Origin: Agrostemma githago
Taxonomy: Eukaryota; Streptophyta; Magnoliopsida; Caryophyllales; Caryophyllaceae
NCBI GenBank assembly: GCA_958450325.1
Contig: OY288262.1
Location: 6,243,142 to 6,307,141, forward strand
Direction: 5' to 3'
DNA length: 64,000 nucleotides
Each line of letters begins with the position of its first letter. Within the stretch, counting starts at the first letter, position 1. The position numbers and the translations under genes are program-made. Below the pieces are notes generated by a model that saw nothing but the letters and a program-made list of their open reading frames with translations, did no database searches and was not told the origin of the DNA. Shown piece by piece: positions 9,990 through 21,992 of the stretch.

Positions 9990-12900
9990 CAATGACTTAG
10001 AATGGCTTCTTCTTCTTCTTCTTCTTCTTTTCCTCTTTGTGATCTAAGGCACACGCACATGCTTAAAATGACTTGTTTTGGTCACTTAGTTCAGTGAGGG
10101 TGTCGTCCCTTTCCTTAGCTTCCACTCCTTCCACCCTTCTCATTATTCACCCATACATGATACACCTTTGTTCCTCTTTATGTTCCTCCTTCTCATCTAT
10201 CAATTTTCCTCAAATACATCTTATGAAAGGGTTTTTAATTATTGTGTTTTTACAATTACAGATTACTTGATTAGTCTGAATTTACTGATTTGGAGAAAGT
10301 TGTTTCCGGGATTTAGGATTTGTGTTTTTGTTTATGCCTTTCATTGATTGATTGATTTTCATGGGTCGACAATTTTGGTCTTATCTTCCTCCATCCACTC
10401 TATGCCTTCTCCCACTCCTCGTGATCTAAGATTATAACGAATATGTCATCATTTTAACTCTTTCAACCTATCTAATTTCCTTACCCCCTTCTCCCACACG
10501 CCCCTTCTCCTTATCACCCCACCTCACTCCTCTTCCTTAACTATCCTTTTCTTATTCCTCCTTTCTCGTCCACTAAGATCATTTGTCCTCGCACTTCACA
10601 TTTCATTATCTTTTTCCTTCTTCTCTTTACAGCTAAGATTCGTCTCTATATATAACTTTTGTTGTTGTCATGTAGTTTAGTGAGAGTGTATCCCTTCAAT
10701 TCCTTCTACCTCTTCCATTATTCACCTTATCTCCGACACTCCATTGTATCTCCCCTTAATGCTTCTTCTCTTCCTATCATATTCCTCTTTCTCGCTCCGT
10801 TACTAAGATTAATCTATTCTTTCTCCACATCTATTTGTTCTTCCCTTTCTCATCTTTCTCCCTTCTCACATCTCTTTCTAAAGCTCCTCGTCTTATTATC
10901 CCTCATTCCTCTTCTATCATTTTTCCTCTTCCTTCACCTCTCTTCTTACCTTTTTCATCTTCCTACAATCCTTCTTAAATTCAGAATTAAATATGATTTC
11001 CTCGTGTCATTAATTTTAGTGAGTTTCTTCCATTCAACTATTTATATCCCTCTCGTACTTCATCATTTTATCCTGCACTCTTTCTTATCCATCTTTCATT
11101 GTCTTTCCAAATGCTTTACTCCCTCTGAGTTCCTATCATTGAAACATATTCTTTTTTGGGCTGAGTTTGATCTTTTATCCACTTTCTATTTTAGGCCATA
11201 AATGTGTAGTTCACAATTACCCACCTATTTCTCCCTCTACCTACTTCTTTTTTGACCGACCCTTTTTCTCCTTTGTGCCATCAACCTCTCTCCATGATCT
11301 AAGATTCATCCTTAAATATGTCTCGCTTTTGTCATTTAGTTTAGTGAGGATTTCTTTTCTTCATTTCTTTTACCCTATCCTCCATCGGCCCTGGCCTACT
11401 CTCTCTTCCCCTTACTTTCCCCAATGTTCTTCCTCTTCCGGTTCACCATTGTCTTCTACTAAGATCAGTTGTCACCTTCGTCTACCATCTTCATATCCCC
11501 TTCTCCTTCCCTTTCCCCTTTTCCTCCCTCTTCTCTTACCCCGCTCCTCATATAAGTAATATGACTTTCTCTCTGTCATCTAGTCCAGAGAGTGTGTCGT
11601 CTCTTTAACTCCGTAAACCCTCCCATTTTTCAATACTAGATCCCTGAACCCTCGCCTTTTCATGTTCCTTCTTTTTCGTTTACTAAGATCATTTTTCTTC
11701 ATCATTCACCTTCGCCTACCTCTTTCGTCTTCCATATTTTTCTTACTTTGCGTCTTTTTATGATTTTTCTCACTATTCAATATTCATTCTTACATATGAC
11801 TATCTTTTGTTATCTAGTTTAGCAAGGGTTCGTCCTCTCCACTCATCTTACCTCTGACGTCCTTCATGTCCTTTTATCTCACTCCCCTATATCCTTCTTC
11901 CCCTAATGTTACTTCCTTTCTTGTAGCTCATGCCGAACTACTAAGATCATGTTACCTTCTCGTCCAGCTTTTCGTTTTCATATTCCCCTTATCGCTTCTT
12001 CTTTCTTTCCCCCTTATGTTCATCATCATCTAAGATTCATTCTTCCATATGAATTGCTTTTGTCATCTATTTTAGCTATTATGTCATCATTTTAACTTTT
12101 TCTACCTATCGGATACCTTACCCCCTTCTTCCGCACGCTCTTTTCTCCTTATCACCCCACCCCTCCTCCTTAACTATCCTTTTTTTTATTCCTCATTCCT
12201 CGTCCACTAAGATCATTTGTCATTGCCCCTCACATTTCATTATCTTTTCCCTTTTTTTGGTTGTTCATGCCCATCTACTAAGATCATTTTTTATTCTTAT
12301 CCAACTTTTCGTCTTACTATTCCCCTTCTCACTCCTCTTCTGTGTTTGGCATGTGATAAACAGTCATTCTGCCTTTACTCTCTCTCCTTCCTCCTCATTT
12401 ATTTTTCTCTTTGTTTTCTCCTTCTTCAATCCTCACTCCATTCTTTTTCTTCTTCCTTCTTCATTCTTCATTTAATCTTCTCCATTTTCTTCACCTTTTC
12501 CCATATTTTCTCTCACCTTTATTAGATCTTTCTTATCAATATTACAATATATATACATTAATTATTTTCTCTTTTTGTCTCCCTTCGCTAGACTTGTTTC
12601 AATCTTTAAGCTTAATCTTCACAATTACCTCACCATGTCCGTATTTTACTCCATCATATTATATTTACACCCTTTAGAGATTTCAGCTTTCTACGATCAT
12701 CATGTTGAACAATACGGAACAATGAACGAATCAAACCTGGAATTAGATAAATCCCCTGGAATGACAATCTAGGTTGCACGGATACTCCTCAAAACCAACA
12801 TGTCATGTCGGACACCAACACACGATAATACGTGTCGGACACCTACAAAACCGAGTCTGGTTTTTTCATTTATTTAGAGACGTGTCAGACACGTTTCATG

Positions 12901-14545
12901 TTATTTTGAGACGTGTCGGACACGAGCTAGAATATTTTGATACTCATCGGACACACTTAGCATTGTTTATGAATTTTTGGACTTTAATAAAAGGACAATA
13001 TTATATGTTAATAGTGGCTACTTGATAATATAAACACTCAACTTAAGACTAATTATTAATTATTTGTTACAGATTATATTAAATAGTATAACTTTTTTAA
13101 CTTTTAAAGATCTTATTTTAACTTTGAGTTCATAAGACTTTAATTTTTGTTTTGTTATTTTACGATAGTTTAAGTCACCAAACTTATACCTTAGGTATAA
13201 AAATCTTCGAATTCTCTTTGTTTAAATATGTATATTTATTTATTTTCTGTTGTGTCCGTGTCCTATAAATATTTGAGCATCGTGTCCCGTGTCTAATACG
13301 TCTACGTTTCCGTGTCCGCGTCTGTGCAACCTAGATGACAATTATTATCTCATATACGGGTAAGCTAATAAGACCCTAAAAATTTGTTGAAACACCGTTT
13401 TTTCAGGCATCATCTCGTAGCAACACAACCACTTGCATTCCCCACAAACTTGCATGAGACACCACTTATACTATCTTCGATAAATATTGCACCACCACGT
13501 CCTTGCTTGCCTATTTTTACTTTTGATTAAATCACATCTCCTTACTCTCTATTCCCACACGCTTCCTTCTTCTTATCACCCCACCACACCCCTCCTCCTT
13601 GACTCTCGTTTTATTGTTCCTTCTTTCTCGTCCACTAAGATAATTTGTCATCATCCTTCACATCACATTGTTCTTTCCTTTCTCCTCTTCATCAGCTAAG
13701 ATTTTTCTCTATTTATAACTTTTTTTTGTCATGTAATTCAATGAGAGTATATCCTTTCAATTCCTTCTACCCTTATTCACTGTATCTCCGACATTCTTTG
13801 ATCTCTTCCCTTAATGGTTCTCCTCTTCCGACCATATTTCTCCTTCTCCGTTACTAAGATTAATCTATTCGTCCTCCACATCATTTTGTCCTTCCTCTTC
13901 CCCTCCTTCTCACTTCTCCTTTCTCACCTGCCCCCCTAAAGTTTTTCCTCTTATTGTCCATTCTACTACTACGATAATTTTTCTCATCCTCCACCTCCTT
14001 TCTTACCTCTCTCATCCTCCTACAATCCTTCGTAAATTCAGGACTAAATTAAATGTGATTTTCTATTGTCATTTAGTTTAGCGAGTTTCTTTCATTCAAA
14101 TTTTCTCCCTATCGTGCTTCACCATTTTCTCCTGCACTCCCTCGTATCCTTCTTTCCATGTGTTTCCTAATGCTTTAGAAATTTATTTTCCTCATATTTA
14201 GAACTTTATTCAAATAGATCTTAGCTTAGACCTTTGAAAAAATAAAGTCCTTAACTTTCAAGTTTATCACGAATAACAATCGTAATTAGTATCAATATAT
14301 ACCTTTCAAATTAGTTACGTCTACCTCGACGTGTAGTCATCAAAATAGGGAGAAACTTAGAATGACTTCTTCTTTTTCTTTTCCTCTTTGTGATCTAAGA
14401 CACATGCTTAAAATGACTTGTTTTGGTCACTTAGTTCAGTAAGAGTGTCGTCCCTTAGATTCAACTTCTTTCACCCTTCTCATTGTTCACCCCTACACCC
14501 TTGTCTCTCCCCCTAATGTTTTCCACTTTATGTTACTCTTTCTCG
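9990..14545. repeat. Pyrimidine-biased, diverged repeat domain
   Basis: Over 4.5 kb the plus strand is dominated by C and T. Recurrent phrases are TGTCATTTAGTTTAGTGAG (near 10,080, 10,672, 11,010, 11,333, 11,573, 11,810, 12,060, 13,730, 14,070 and 14,437) and TCTACTAAGATCATTTGTC (near 10,570, 11,458, 11,681, 11,939, 12,207, 12,277 and 13,633). The irregular period is roughly 240-340 bp. Longer segments are duplicated at higher order: about 10,440-10,800 resembles 13,530-13,800, and 10,001-10,140 resembles 14,358-14,480. The long Leu/Ser/Phe/Pro-rich open frames here are compositional artefacts. Confidence 0.75.
12769..13334. mobile_element. 566-bp non-autonomous DNA transposon, 8-bp target duplication
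   Basis: The ends CTAGGTTGCAC and GTGCAACCTAG are perfect inverted repeats. They are flanked by the direct repeat ATGACAAT (12,761-12,768 and 13,335-13,342). The subterminal region is packed with GTGTCGGACACG-like palindromes. The eight-base duplication suggests hAT. There is no transposase. It interrupts the CT-rich domain. Confidence 0.8.
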
Positions 14546-14559
14546 TCTACCAGTGGTGA

Positions 14560-15115
14560 ATTGATTGTATTTTGAGTGCCCTTTTGATTGGAATTTAAGA
14601 TGAATTTTATTATTGTTTGAGAAAAGATTGGAAGTTGGGTGTTTTTTGTTTTGATTGATTGTATTTTGAGTGCCATTTTGATTGAAATTGAAGAAAAATG
14701 TTTGATTTAATTTTTATAGAAATTTTGTTGATTTTTTGAGAAAAAGGTTTGGAAATTGGATGTTCTTTGTTTAGATTGACTGTATTTTGGGTGCCCTTTT
14801 GATTGGATTTGAAGAAACACAAAAAATCCTATGAGACGGTCTCACGATAATTTTGAAAATGAGAATTTTTTTCTTTGATTTATTGTATATTGAGTGCCCT
14901 TTTGATTGGAATTGAAGAAATTATAGGATTTAGATTGGATTTTGTTGATTGTTTGAGAAAAGTTTGGATATTGGGTGTTTTATGGTGGATTGATTATATT
15001 TTTGAGTGCCCTTTTGATTGGAATTGAAGAAAAAAGTGGGATTTTTATAGGAATTTTATTGATTGTTTGAGAAAAGTTTGGAAATTGGGTGTTTTGATTG
15101 TATTTTGGGTGCCAA
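14560..15115. repeat. Minisatellite, about 95-120-bp units
   Basis: About six diverged units each carry TTGATTGTATTTTGAGTGCCC and GATTGTTTGAGAAAAGTTTGGAAATTGGGTG. The TGATTGTATTTTGAG landmarks fall near 14,562, 14,656, 14,777, 14,880, 14,991 and 15,095. Confidence 0.75.
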
Positions 15116-16116
15116 ATAAAATAAAATAACATAAAAGATGGGCGGAAAATCTTTCAGTGAAGAGAATGAATGGGTGGAGTTGATGAAGGGGTTGGAGATT
15201 TCTCATATTGCTCAACTATTTGCTTACTCTGACTGCAACTCTTTTCCTAGATCTCATCATCTTCATACTCGTAAATTTTTATTAATTGGAGTATCTCTTT
15301 ACTTTGCATGCTTATCATTTTATGCTCGATATTTTAATGGTTTCTTTGGTTTTTTTGTTGGTTTTGGAGTTTTGGAGTTTTGGGTATGTATGTATGTATC
15401 TCCATTGTTATTTCCTGTAAATGCTTACTTGCATAGCTACACAAGGGTGGATAAGTTGCTTATATAACATGAGTTCTTCAACTATTCAGAGTGAGATTAA
15501 CTGCAATTATCTCATCCACAGAAATTAAAATTAAAAACACGTAAAAAAAAAGTTTCTTTTACATTGGGTCACCTTAATTGTATAGTTAATCTTTGATAAA
15601 CTTGCCCCTAACAAGGTCATGACCTCCTCCATGACCTTACTTGGGGATGGTCTAAGTGTTAAGTGTTTTGAGCACATTCTCTGTCCTCTTCTTGTAACAA
15701 CTCAAAATACAAAGCAAAAAAAGGCTTATATTGCTAAATGTGCTTCGTGAGTCAAATTTGAACAAACTCACTGTCCACCATATGCATTCATGACATATCA
15801 CGGGAAAGTAACTTCATTCCAAGCTTATTAGTCCCGCCGGAAACAATTTTTTTCCCCATTTCATTAAAGTACTCCTCATAAATATTGAGTAATGAGGTAA
15901 AAAATAGTATCCGGAGGAAGTACTTTTCAATAGCAAAAGATCTCACTTTTTTTTCAGTTCAAATTACCTTCCAACTACAATAACTATCTCAGTGCCTCAA
16001 TGGCTCCCACAAATGGTGGGGGGGGGGGGGGGTAAGAGGGGCAGATGTATGCGGCCTTACCCTCGTGTTAGCAACACAAAGAGGTTGTTTCCGAATCACC
16101 CAATTCAAGGTCAAAT
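15116..16116. other. Spacer with one weak exon-like ORF start and a poly-G run
   Basis: An ATG at 15,138 opens a frame (MGGKSFSEENEWVELMKG...) that becomes hydrophobic and intron-like after a possible donor near 15,270. I do not recognise it and cannot support a gene. A run of 15 G lies at 16,018-16,032. Confidence 0.3.
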
Positions 16117-18860
16117 TATAACAACCCGGATTTTCGATGACTTAAATTAATAGATAATGCGGAAAAATATCTAAGTTATTTAATTAAAATTATATCAGAA
16201 TGTAAATAATCCGGATCGCTACGGATCCTTACAACAAATGACTATTAATTACATAGTCTTGATTCACTTAATACAGTATATAGACTTTATTTTATACAAA
16301 CATGTTATTAAAATATCTCGCTCGATTCCCCCAACGTCTTAGACCTGCAAAAAATAAAATAGTGGCCGTTGAGCGAAACAACAACCAAACCGTTCATCTA
16401 ACATCACCTCATACACATAAGACAATCATGTGAATAACAAATAATATGCTTACAAAAATATTAAAGGATATCACGTAACAGATAGTTTTCTTTAATTCAA
16501 TTAATCAACATGTGAGGTGATGAAAACGATAAGGTTTAAGAGACAGGACATTGGCAGCCATTTGATTTTAAATCATTTTCACGTAAACAGATAAAACACA
16601 TGATTTATGGCTCCTAGTATCACCGCTACACCCTATTGGCTTGCATCTCACCAATAGAAGTAACCGTGTTACCGACTCGTAGACCAAACCGATCTTATGA
16701 GGTTTACATCTCACCCATAAGGCTCAATTGGGCCCGAACTTCAATATATTATACGTTTATTCAGACGGGGCTCGATCTGGGCGAAATGAAAGCCGATGAT
16801 TACATTCTCTACATCACCAAGAGGGAACCCACAGTTTTCAGAATCCTGTTCTGCCCCCGCTACCTAGGTGGTAATACTGATCAAGTACTTGTCTATACAT
16901 GCGCACATACCCTACGCAGACTCTTTAACCGCAGTTCTCACTGTCGTAGCTTAGAACGACTACCTTAAACACTAGGTCGGCTCTTAGACCGCAGCCTCCG
17001 AGTCTGCTTTTCATTACAAGTGCAATCAAAACACCACATATGGTAGAATCCAACACAATTTATTCGTCCCAGACTCGCATCGTAAACTTTATATAAAAGT
17101 CGTCCATGAACAAGTAGTACTTTATTTGGCGACCTTCAATAATTGGTCGGACTCATTTGAAACAGTCAAATCCTTAAATTCTTACAGTGTGACAACATTA
17201 TGCTTTAATCCTCAAGTATACCCGAAACATTATATCCCAAATATCGTATAACAATATTTAAAATAGTAAATCTTTTAAATGAAGTTTTATATTAAAATAA
17301 AAATTAAGGTATAATAAAATATTATTTTAAAATTTATAGCTTTCGAAAAATATAAAAGTTTCTGAAAAATATAAATTAAGTCGTACTTAATTGATTTACA
17401 AAATTTTGACGTAAAATCATTTTTTAAAATATTTATAAATGTCGTGTAAAACTTTCGGGATAAAATAAATCCATTTATTTTAGAAAAATGAAATTTATAA
17501 ATTTCTTCCTATATAAAAATAATAATTGAAGTATTATTAAAATAAAATATTTTGTAGGTTACTAATTTACTTTATTATCATAATATATAAACAAATGTAA
17601 AAGTACTAAATAAAATTAAATATGACCAAAATTACAATTATATAAAATATAAAATATATAGAATAAATACACGTAATAAATAGAAGTAAATAAATAAAAT
17701 ACAAAGAAAATGATATCAGTAATTTTATTATTTTAAATTATTTTATTCATTTTCTCAGTTCTCGTATAAACAGAAATGTAAAGGTGATAAGTAAATTTAA
17801 AAATTGATAATTTAGTCAAGTTGAATTTATCATAAATAAATACATAACATAAATATAATATCATGTAACCTTTTTTATATACATAAGTAATTTAGTCATA
17901 CAAATAAGCCTAAATACATAAATAAGCAATTTATTAAGTTAGTAACACAATATACTTATATATACAAAATATTGTTAGAAGAAAAGTTTGGTTACCTTAA
18001 TTGGTATTACAGAGTATTTATTAATGTCATTAAGAATTAAAGGTGGTCAGGTCAATGATATCGTCTACGTTAGAAAAGTCGTCTCCTCTCCCTTTTTAAA
18101 GAATTTTTCGGTCGAAATGATTTGATCCAAATACGATTCTCGAAAAGTGATTCCGTCAAATACCGGGCAGCTTCTCATTCCAGATGCTCCAATTATATAG
18201 AGAAGACCGAGGGAATAAATATAGTATGTAGTACGGAGTATGTAGTATGTAGAGTATATAGCACTTAGTAACTAGGAGCCAATAGGGTGGAGGTGTGTAA
18301 GTATTCTATGTAGGTGGAGTAGTACGTAGTAACTATTACTCCCTCCGTCCTTTATGTTTCTTCACACAATTTAAGATTTGTGAGGAGTATTATATTGAAA
18401 CGGGAAGAAATATAAAGAACGGAGGGAGTAAGTATTATATGTAGGTGGAGGTGTGAGTGAGAGAGGGAGTATAGGGGTGAGTGTACTAACAACTAGGGTA
18501 GTGTAGGGTGTAAGAGTGTGTCACTTAGCTTAGGTTAGTGGTGTTATACGTGGGAGTATATAAGGAGACCGAGTTTCGGTCTGTTTTTCGTACAAATGTC
18601 TTTCTTTCTTTCTTTCTTAAAAAGTTGAAATATAAGATTACAGAATTAAAATAATGGAAACCGTAAAAAAATTAAAAAGGAATTTGTGAGACGGTAAGTA
18701 AAATAGACGGTAAATAGTATTATGAGACAATAGTTATAAGTAATCATTATTTTAAGAATTTGATAACTTGTTTCTAAAAATTTTTCAAGCGTTAAATTTG
18801 GTTTAAATAAATGTTTAAAATTTTAACTCTATTATGATTTGAAAAATACGGGGTGTTACA
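16117..18860. mobile_element. Solo LTR, 2.74 kb, TSD CAAAT
   Basis: The left end TATAACAACCCGG and right end CGGGGTGTTACA are near-inverted termini of the TGTAACAACCC/TGTAACACCCCG type. They are flanked by perfect 5-bp duplications CAAAT (16,112-16,116 and 18,861-18,865). The first dinucleotide is TA instead of TG, a single G to A change. No internal coding region is present, so this is a solo LTR. The length would fit a Tekay/Del-like gypsy element, but no protein confirms that. A Stowaway MITE is nested at 18,339-18,428, and a TTTC microsatellite lies at about 18,598-18,620. Confidence 0.75.
18339..18428. mobile_element. Stowaway-type MITE, 90 bp
   Basis: Inverted termini CTCCCTCCGTCCTTTAT and ATAAAGAACGGAGGGAG (one mismatch) are flanked by TA on each side (18,337-18,338 and 18,429-18,430). 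CTCCCTCCGT ends and TA duplications define Stowaway MITEs mobilised by Tc1/mariner transposases. Confidence 0.9.
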
Positions 18861-18865
18861 CAAAT

Positions 18866-19543
18866 AATCTTCTAACTCTTCGAAAAAACTGAAATCGAAC
18901 CATCAAAGACTAAAAGTTCAATGCAATTGATCAATTTTATAATCAAGACACGATACATTTAATCGTGTTATGACCTTGTGGAATTAAAGTCACATTCTGC
19001 ATGTAATCATGTATTAATGTCAATACTAGTAACCTAAATGGCTTACTGCCACATAACCAATTCGCAAACACGTAACAAATTTATCTTGACCAATCCTATA
19101 CTACAAAGGATATGCACAAGCACAACCTCAAAAAGACGGTTTTCGAATGACCCAAGATGAAAATGACGATGATTAATTACGACCTCAAAATGCAAACAAT
19201 TACATAGCATACAAGTACACAACAAAGCTAAAAATAATAACTAATCAAACATAAAAAATGCAATCACCTTTTGCTCAAACTCTGAATTCACCACCTCTGC
19301 AAACTCATCTGAATCTATACTTCACAACCCAAAAAAAATCCTATAACAATCAGTTCCAATCAACCTTTTTTATAATTCAGAGTACTGATGAACCCTAAAC
19401 CCTAAACTAAACAATGAAACGAAGATAGGAATAGTAACTTTTAATTTTAGGCGAGTATCAAAAGCAAAAAGGATGATCCTTCATTTACTTTCAGTCAATA
19501 CACTGTCAAGATTTACAAAACCACCTCAAATGCCACTTTTTCC
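18866..19543. other. Region downstream of the minus-strand gene fragment
   Basis: No coding sequence is supported. A telo-box-like AACCCTAAACCCTAAAC occurs near 19,393-19,409. Such a motif is common in plant promoters and is too short to be a telomere relic. Confidence 0.35.
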
Positions 19544-20513
19544 TCAGCCTTCCTTTCCACCTTCATAATTTTGATCCATTTTGAATAGGAATATAGCAGC
19601 CCACTGAGCTAGCTGCTTATTCCCGATTCTGTGGCGGATTTGCTGAAACATCAAAACCTTGTGGTATGAACACGACATCATCCCATTTTGAACATGACCA
19701 TCCTACAATGCTTAGACTTTGTAACGCAACTTACGCAGAAATTACCTTCAATGCTTATGCTGAAAACTAAAAAGGCTACTTCCAGTTTACCCATATATAA
19801 AATGCGGAGTAACTATCATGGCCTGCGTTGCGTGACTGTTACTATACTTTACCAACAGGCAACAACGCTAAAAATTTAATGAAACGTTTTGCTTAATTCT
19901 CAGGTACTCCAAAACTAAGAGCTAGTATTTTCCGCTCCAATTGAAACAGAACTAAAAAATTGCGCTTTCAAAAGCAAGAGTTGTTTTTTAAACATGGTCA
20001 AAAAAATTAGAAATGCAGTACTGTCATTGAGCACTATTAGATACAAATGAATACATTTTCAAAATATACGAGCTTTTCTTTTTGAGAAATATATCAGTTG
20101 GCGTTGATTGGAGTGGAGGAAAAATATATGAAAAGAATAAATATCAAATAATTTTTACCTTCATTCTTCGTATAATCTCTTCAAGAACACCACCTACGAA
20201 TATAGAGGGGGCGGAGAGTCAAAAAGATATTCAGCAGAAAGTGGACAGGAATTTAAATTAGATCAAAATAAGAAAACAAGAAGACCATGAGACTAAGGTA
20301 TACACATACTTCAATGTCACCTTGTCTAAACATTGGATTCAATCTTTGCTGTTGTTTTGAAGCTCTAAATATTGACTTCTCTAGGTCCTCCTGCAAGACA
20401 AGAATAAAAAAAAGGTGGGTTTATCACCGGAGATAACAAAAGGTTTAGATGTGAATTGAGATGACTAACCTCTTTGAAGAAAGAAAACTGGATGGTATGT
20501 TTTGTCGTTGGCT
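19544..20513 (-). CDS. 3' part of an unrecognised spliced gene (four exons)
   Basis: Four minus-strand exons join in consistent phase with GT-AG introns: 20,470-20,513, 20,306-20,390, 20,159-20,193 and 19,544-19,642 (TGA stop at 19,544-19,546). The predicted pieces are PTTKHTIQFSFFKE, EDLEKSIFRASKQQQRLNP...DIEVC, GVLEEIIRRMK and QIRHRIGNKQLAQWAAIFLF...GGKEG. The product is charged and probably helical. I do not recognise the family. The donor of the second exon is the least certain, because a GT five bases earlier is also possible. No start codon or upstream exon was found before the foldback element at 20,721, so the gene is partial, split by that insertion, or a captured fragment. Confidence 0.5.
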
Positions 20514-20720
20514 CTAAAAGTAGAACAATCAGGTGTCATACCTAAGAATCATCAGTGGAAAACAAAACATATCAGAATTCACAACTGCTGCCAAAGTATA
20601 AAAACAAAAATAGATCAACATTGAATCCATTTCTAATAAGCTATTATCTTGATGGACATATATCCTTCTCAAGAATCTCCACAAAATCACATGGTTGCTT
20701 CATTTTTCAGAGTTACCTAC

Positions 20721-21710
20721 ATAAAATATTTTCCACGGTACCCTTAAACTTTGACGGATTACACATGGTACCCCATTTTATGTTTGTTCCTGTGGTAACC
20801 TTGTGTCTTGTGTTTAGTGTCCGTGGTACCCCTAATCAATTTTTCGGTCGTAACAGCGTTAAAATTTAGTTTAATTAGTCTTGATTAGTGGTTAATTTAT
20901 TTTGGAGCGAAAATAGTAGAAAACTGAGGGGATGTCCATAGTACCCCTGTGATTTCAATATTTTAATAATGGTACCCCTGTATTTCCAATTCTTTACCCA
21001 TTGTACTATTGTGGTTTTAATTTCTTTGTTCATGGTACCCCTGAATGAATCGTAACAGCTATGTTAATGAATTAACCGTTGTTCATTTGCTTATAAAGAC
21101 TAAATTATTGGGATTAGAGGTCAACACAATAGCACAACAAAATAAAGAACATACTCCACTTCACATAATGTTATTTTTCATCTCGTTCAACAGCGGTTAA
21201 TGTAGACAACAAATCATGACCGCGATTCAATATAAGAACAAATATACGAGCATTTGATCCTAGCTACCACAACAAACACATTTAAGCTATACCGCAAGTG
21301 CTATGATTGAGTGTGGTGGTTTCAATGATGTAAAGTTAGAACGGAAGACGGTAGTCGTAAGTTTGTAAGAACACCATGTGAAGTGAAGTATGCTCATTAA
21401 CCTAGCCATTACAATTCATTAAGGGATAACATGGGCAAAACATTGAAACCACAAAAGTACCATGAGCAAAGAATTAGAAACACAGGGGTACCATGGACAT
21501 TCTCTCCGTTTTTCACTATTTTCGCTCCAAAATAAATTAACCACTAATCAAGTCTAATTAAACAAAATTTTAACGCCGTTATGACGGAAAATTGATCATG
21601 GGTACCACGGGCACTAAATACAAAATACAAGGTTACTACAGGAACAAACTTAAAATGGAGGGTGATGTGTAATCTGTCAAAGTTCGAGGGTGCTGTGGGA
21701 AATATCCCTA
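20721..21710. mobile_element. Foldback / long-TIR MITE, about 1 kb
   Basis: The left half (20,721-20,935) and right half (about 21,495-21,710) are inverted copies over roughly 210 bp. They share landmarks such as AACTTTGACGGATTACACAT, GTTTGTTCCTGTGGTAACC and GGAGCGAAAATAGT. The middle carries several TGGTACCCCTG phrases in both orientations. Long inverted termini suggest a Mutator-like origin. No target duplication was identified and there is no transposase. Confidence 0.65.
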
Positions 21711-21749
21711 AAAAAAACCAATACATGCATGTAATAAAAAAACACGGAT

Positions 21750-21965
21750 TCTCGCTTGTGATGCATATATCCGTCATCATGTTATAACAGGTCAAATATT
21801 ACTCATTTAGATATCTACATCACAAGGGAGATTAAAAGAAAATACAATTACGTAATTAAAGAAACACACATTTGTGATGCAATATTCGTCAATAATGTTA
21901 TAACGGATCAAATATTCCTCATTTAGATATCTACATCACAAGGGAGACTAAAAGAAAATGCACTT
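21750..21965. repeat. Tandem duplication, two units of about 117 bp
   Basis: TTGTGATGC...TTATAAC...TTTAGATATCTACATCACAAGGGAGA is repeated twice head to tail. Each unit is itself weakly palindromic (TTGTGATG / CATCACAA), like the MITE at 1556-1775. Confidence 0.65.
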
Positions 21966-21992
21966 ACGTCTAGTCGAGCAAGTACAAGTGGG

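Noticed and set aside
10659..12677. Several open frames of 90-180 codons rich in Leu, Ser, Phe and Pro
   Set aside because: They arise from pyrimidine-rich repeats, overlap in different frames, and have no domain or splice support.
15138..15467. 109-codon frame beginning MGGKSFSEEN
   Set aside because: Only the first 40 or so codons look protein-like. The rest resembles intron sequence, and no partner exon or homologue was recognised.
19393..19409. Interstitial telomere repeat
   Set aside because: Only about two units of CCCTAAA, which is common as a telo-box and not evidence of a telomere.
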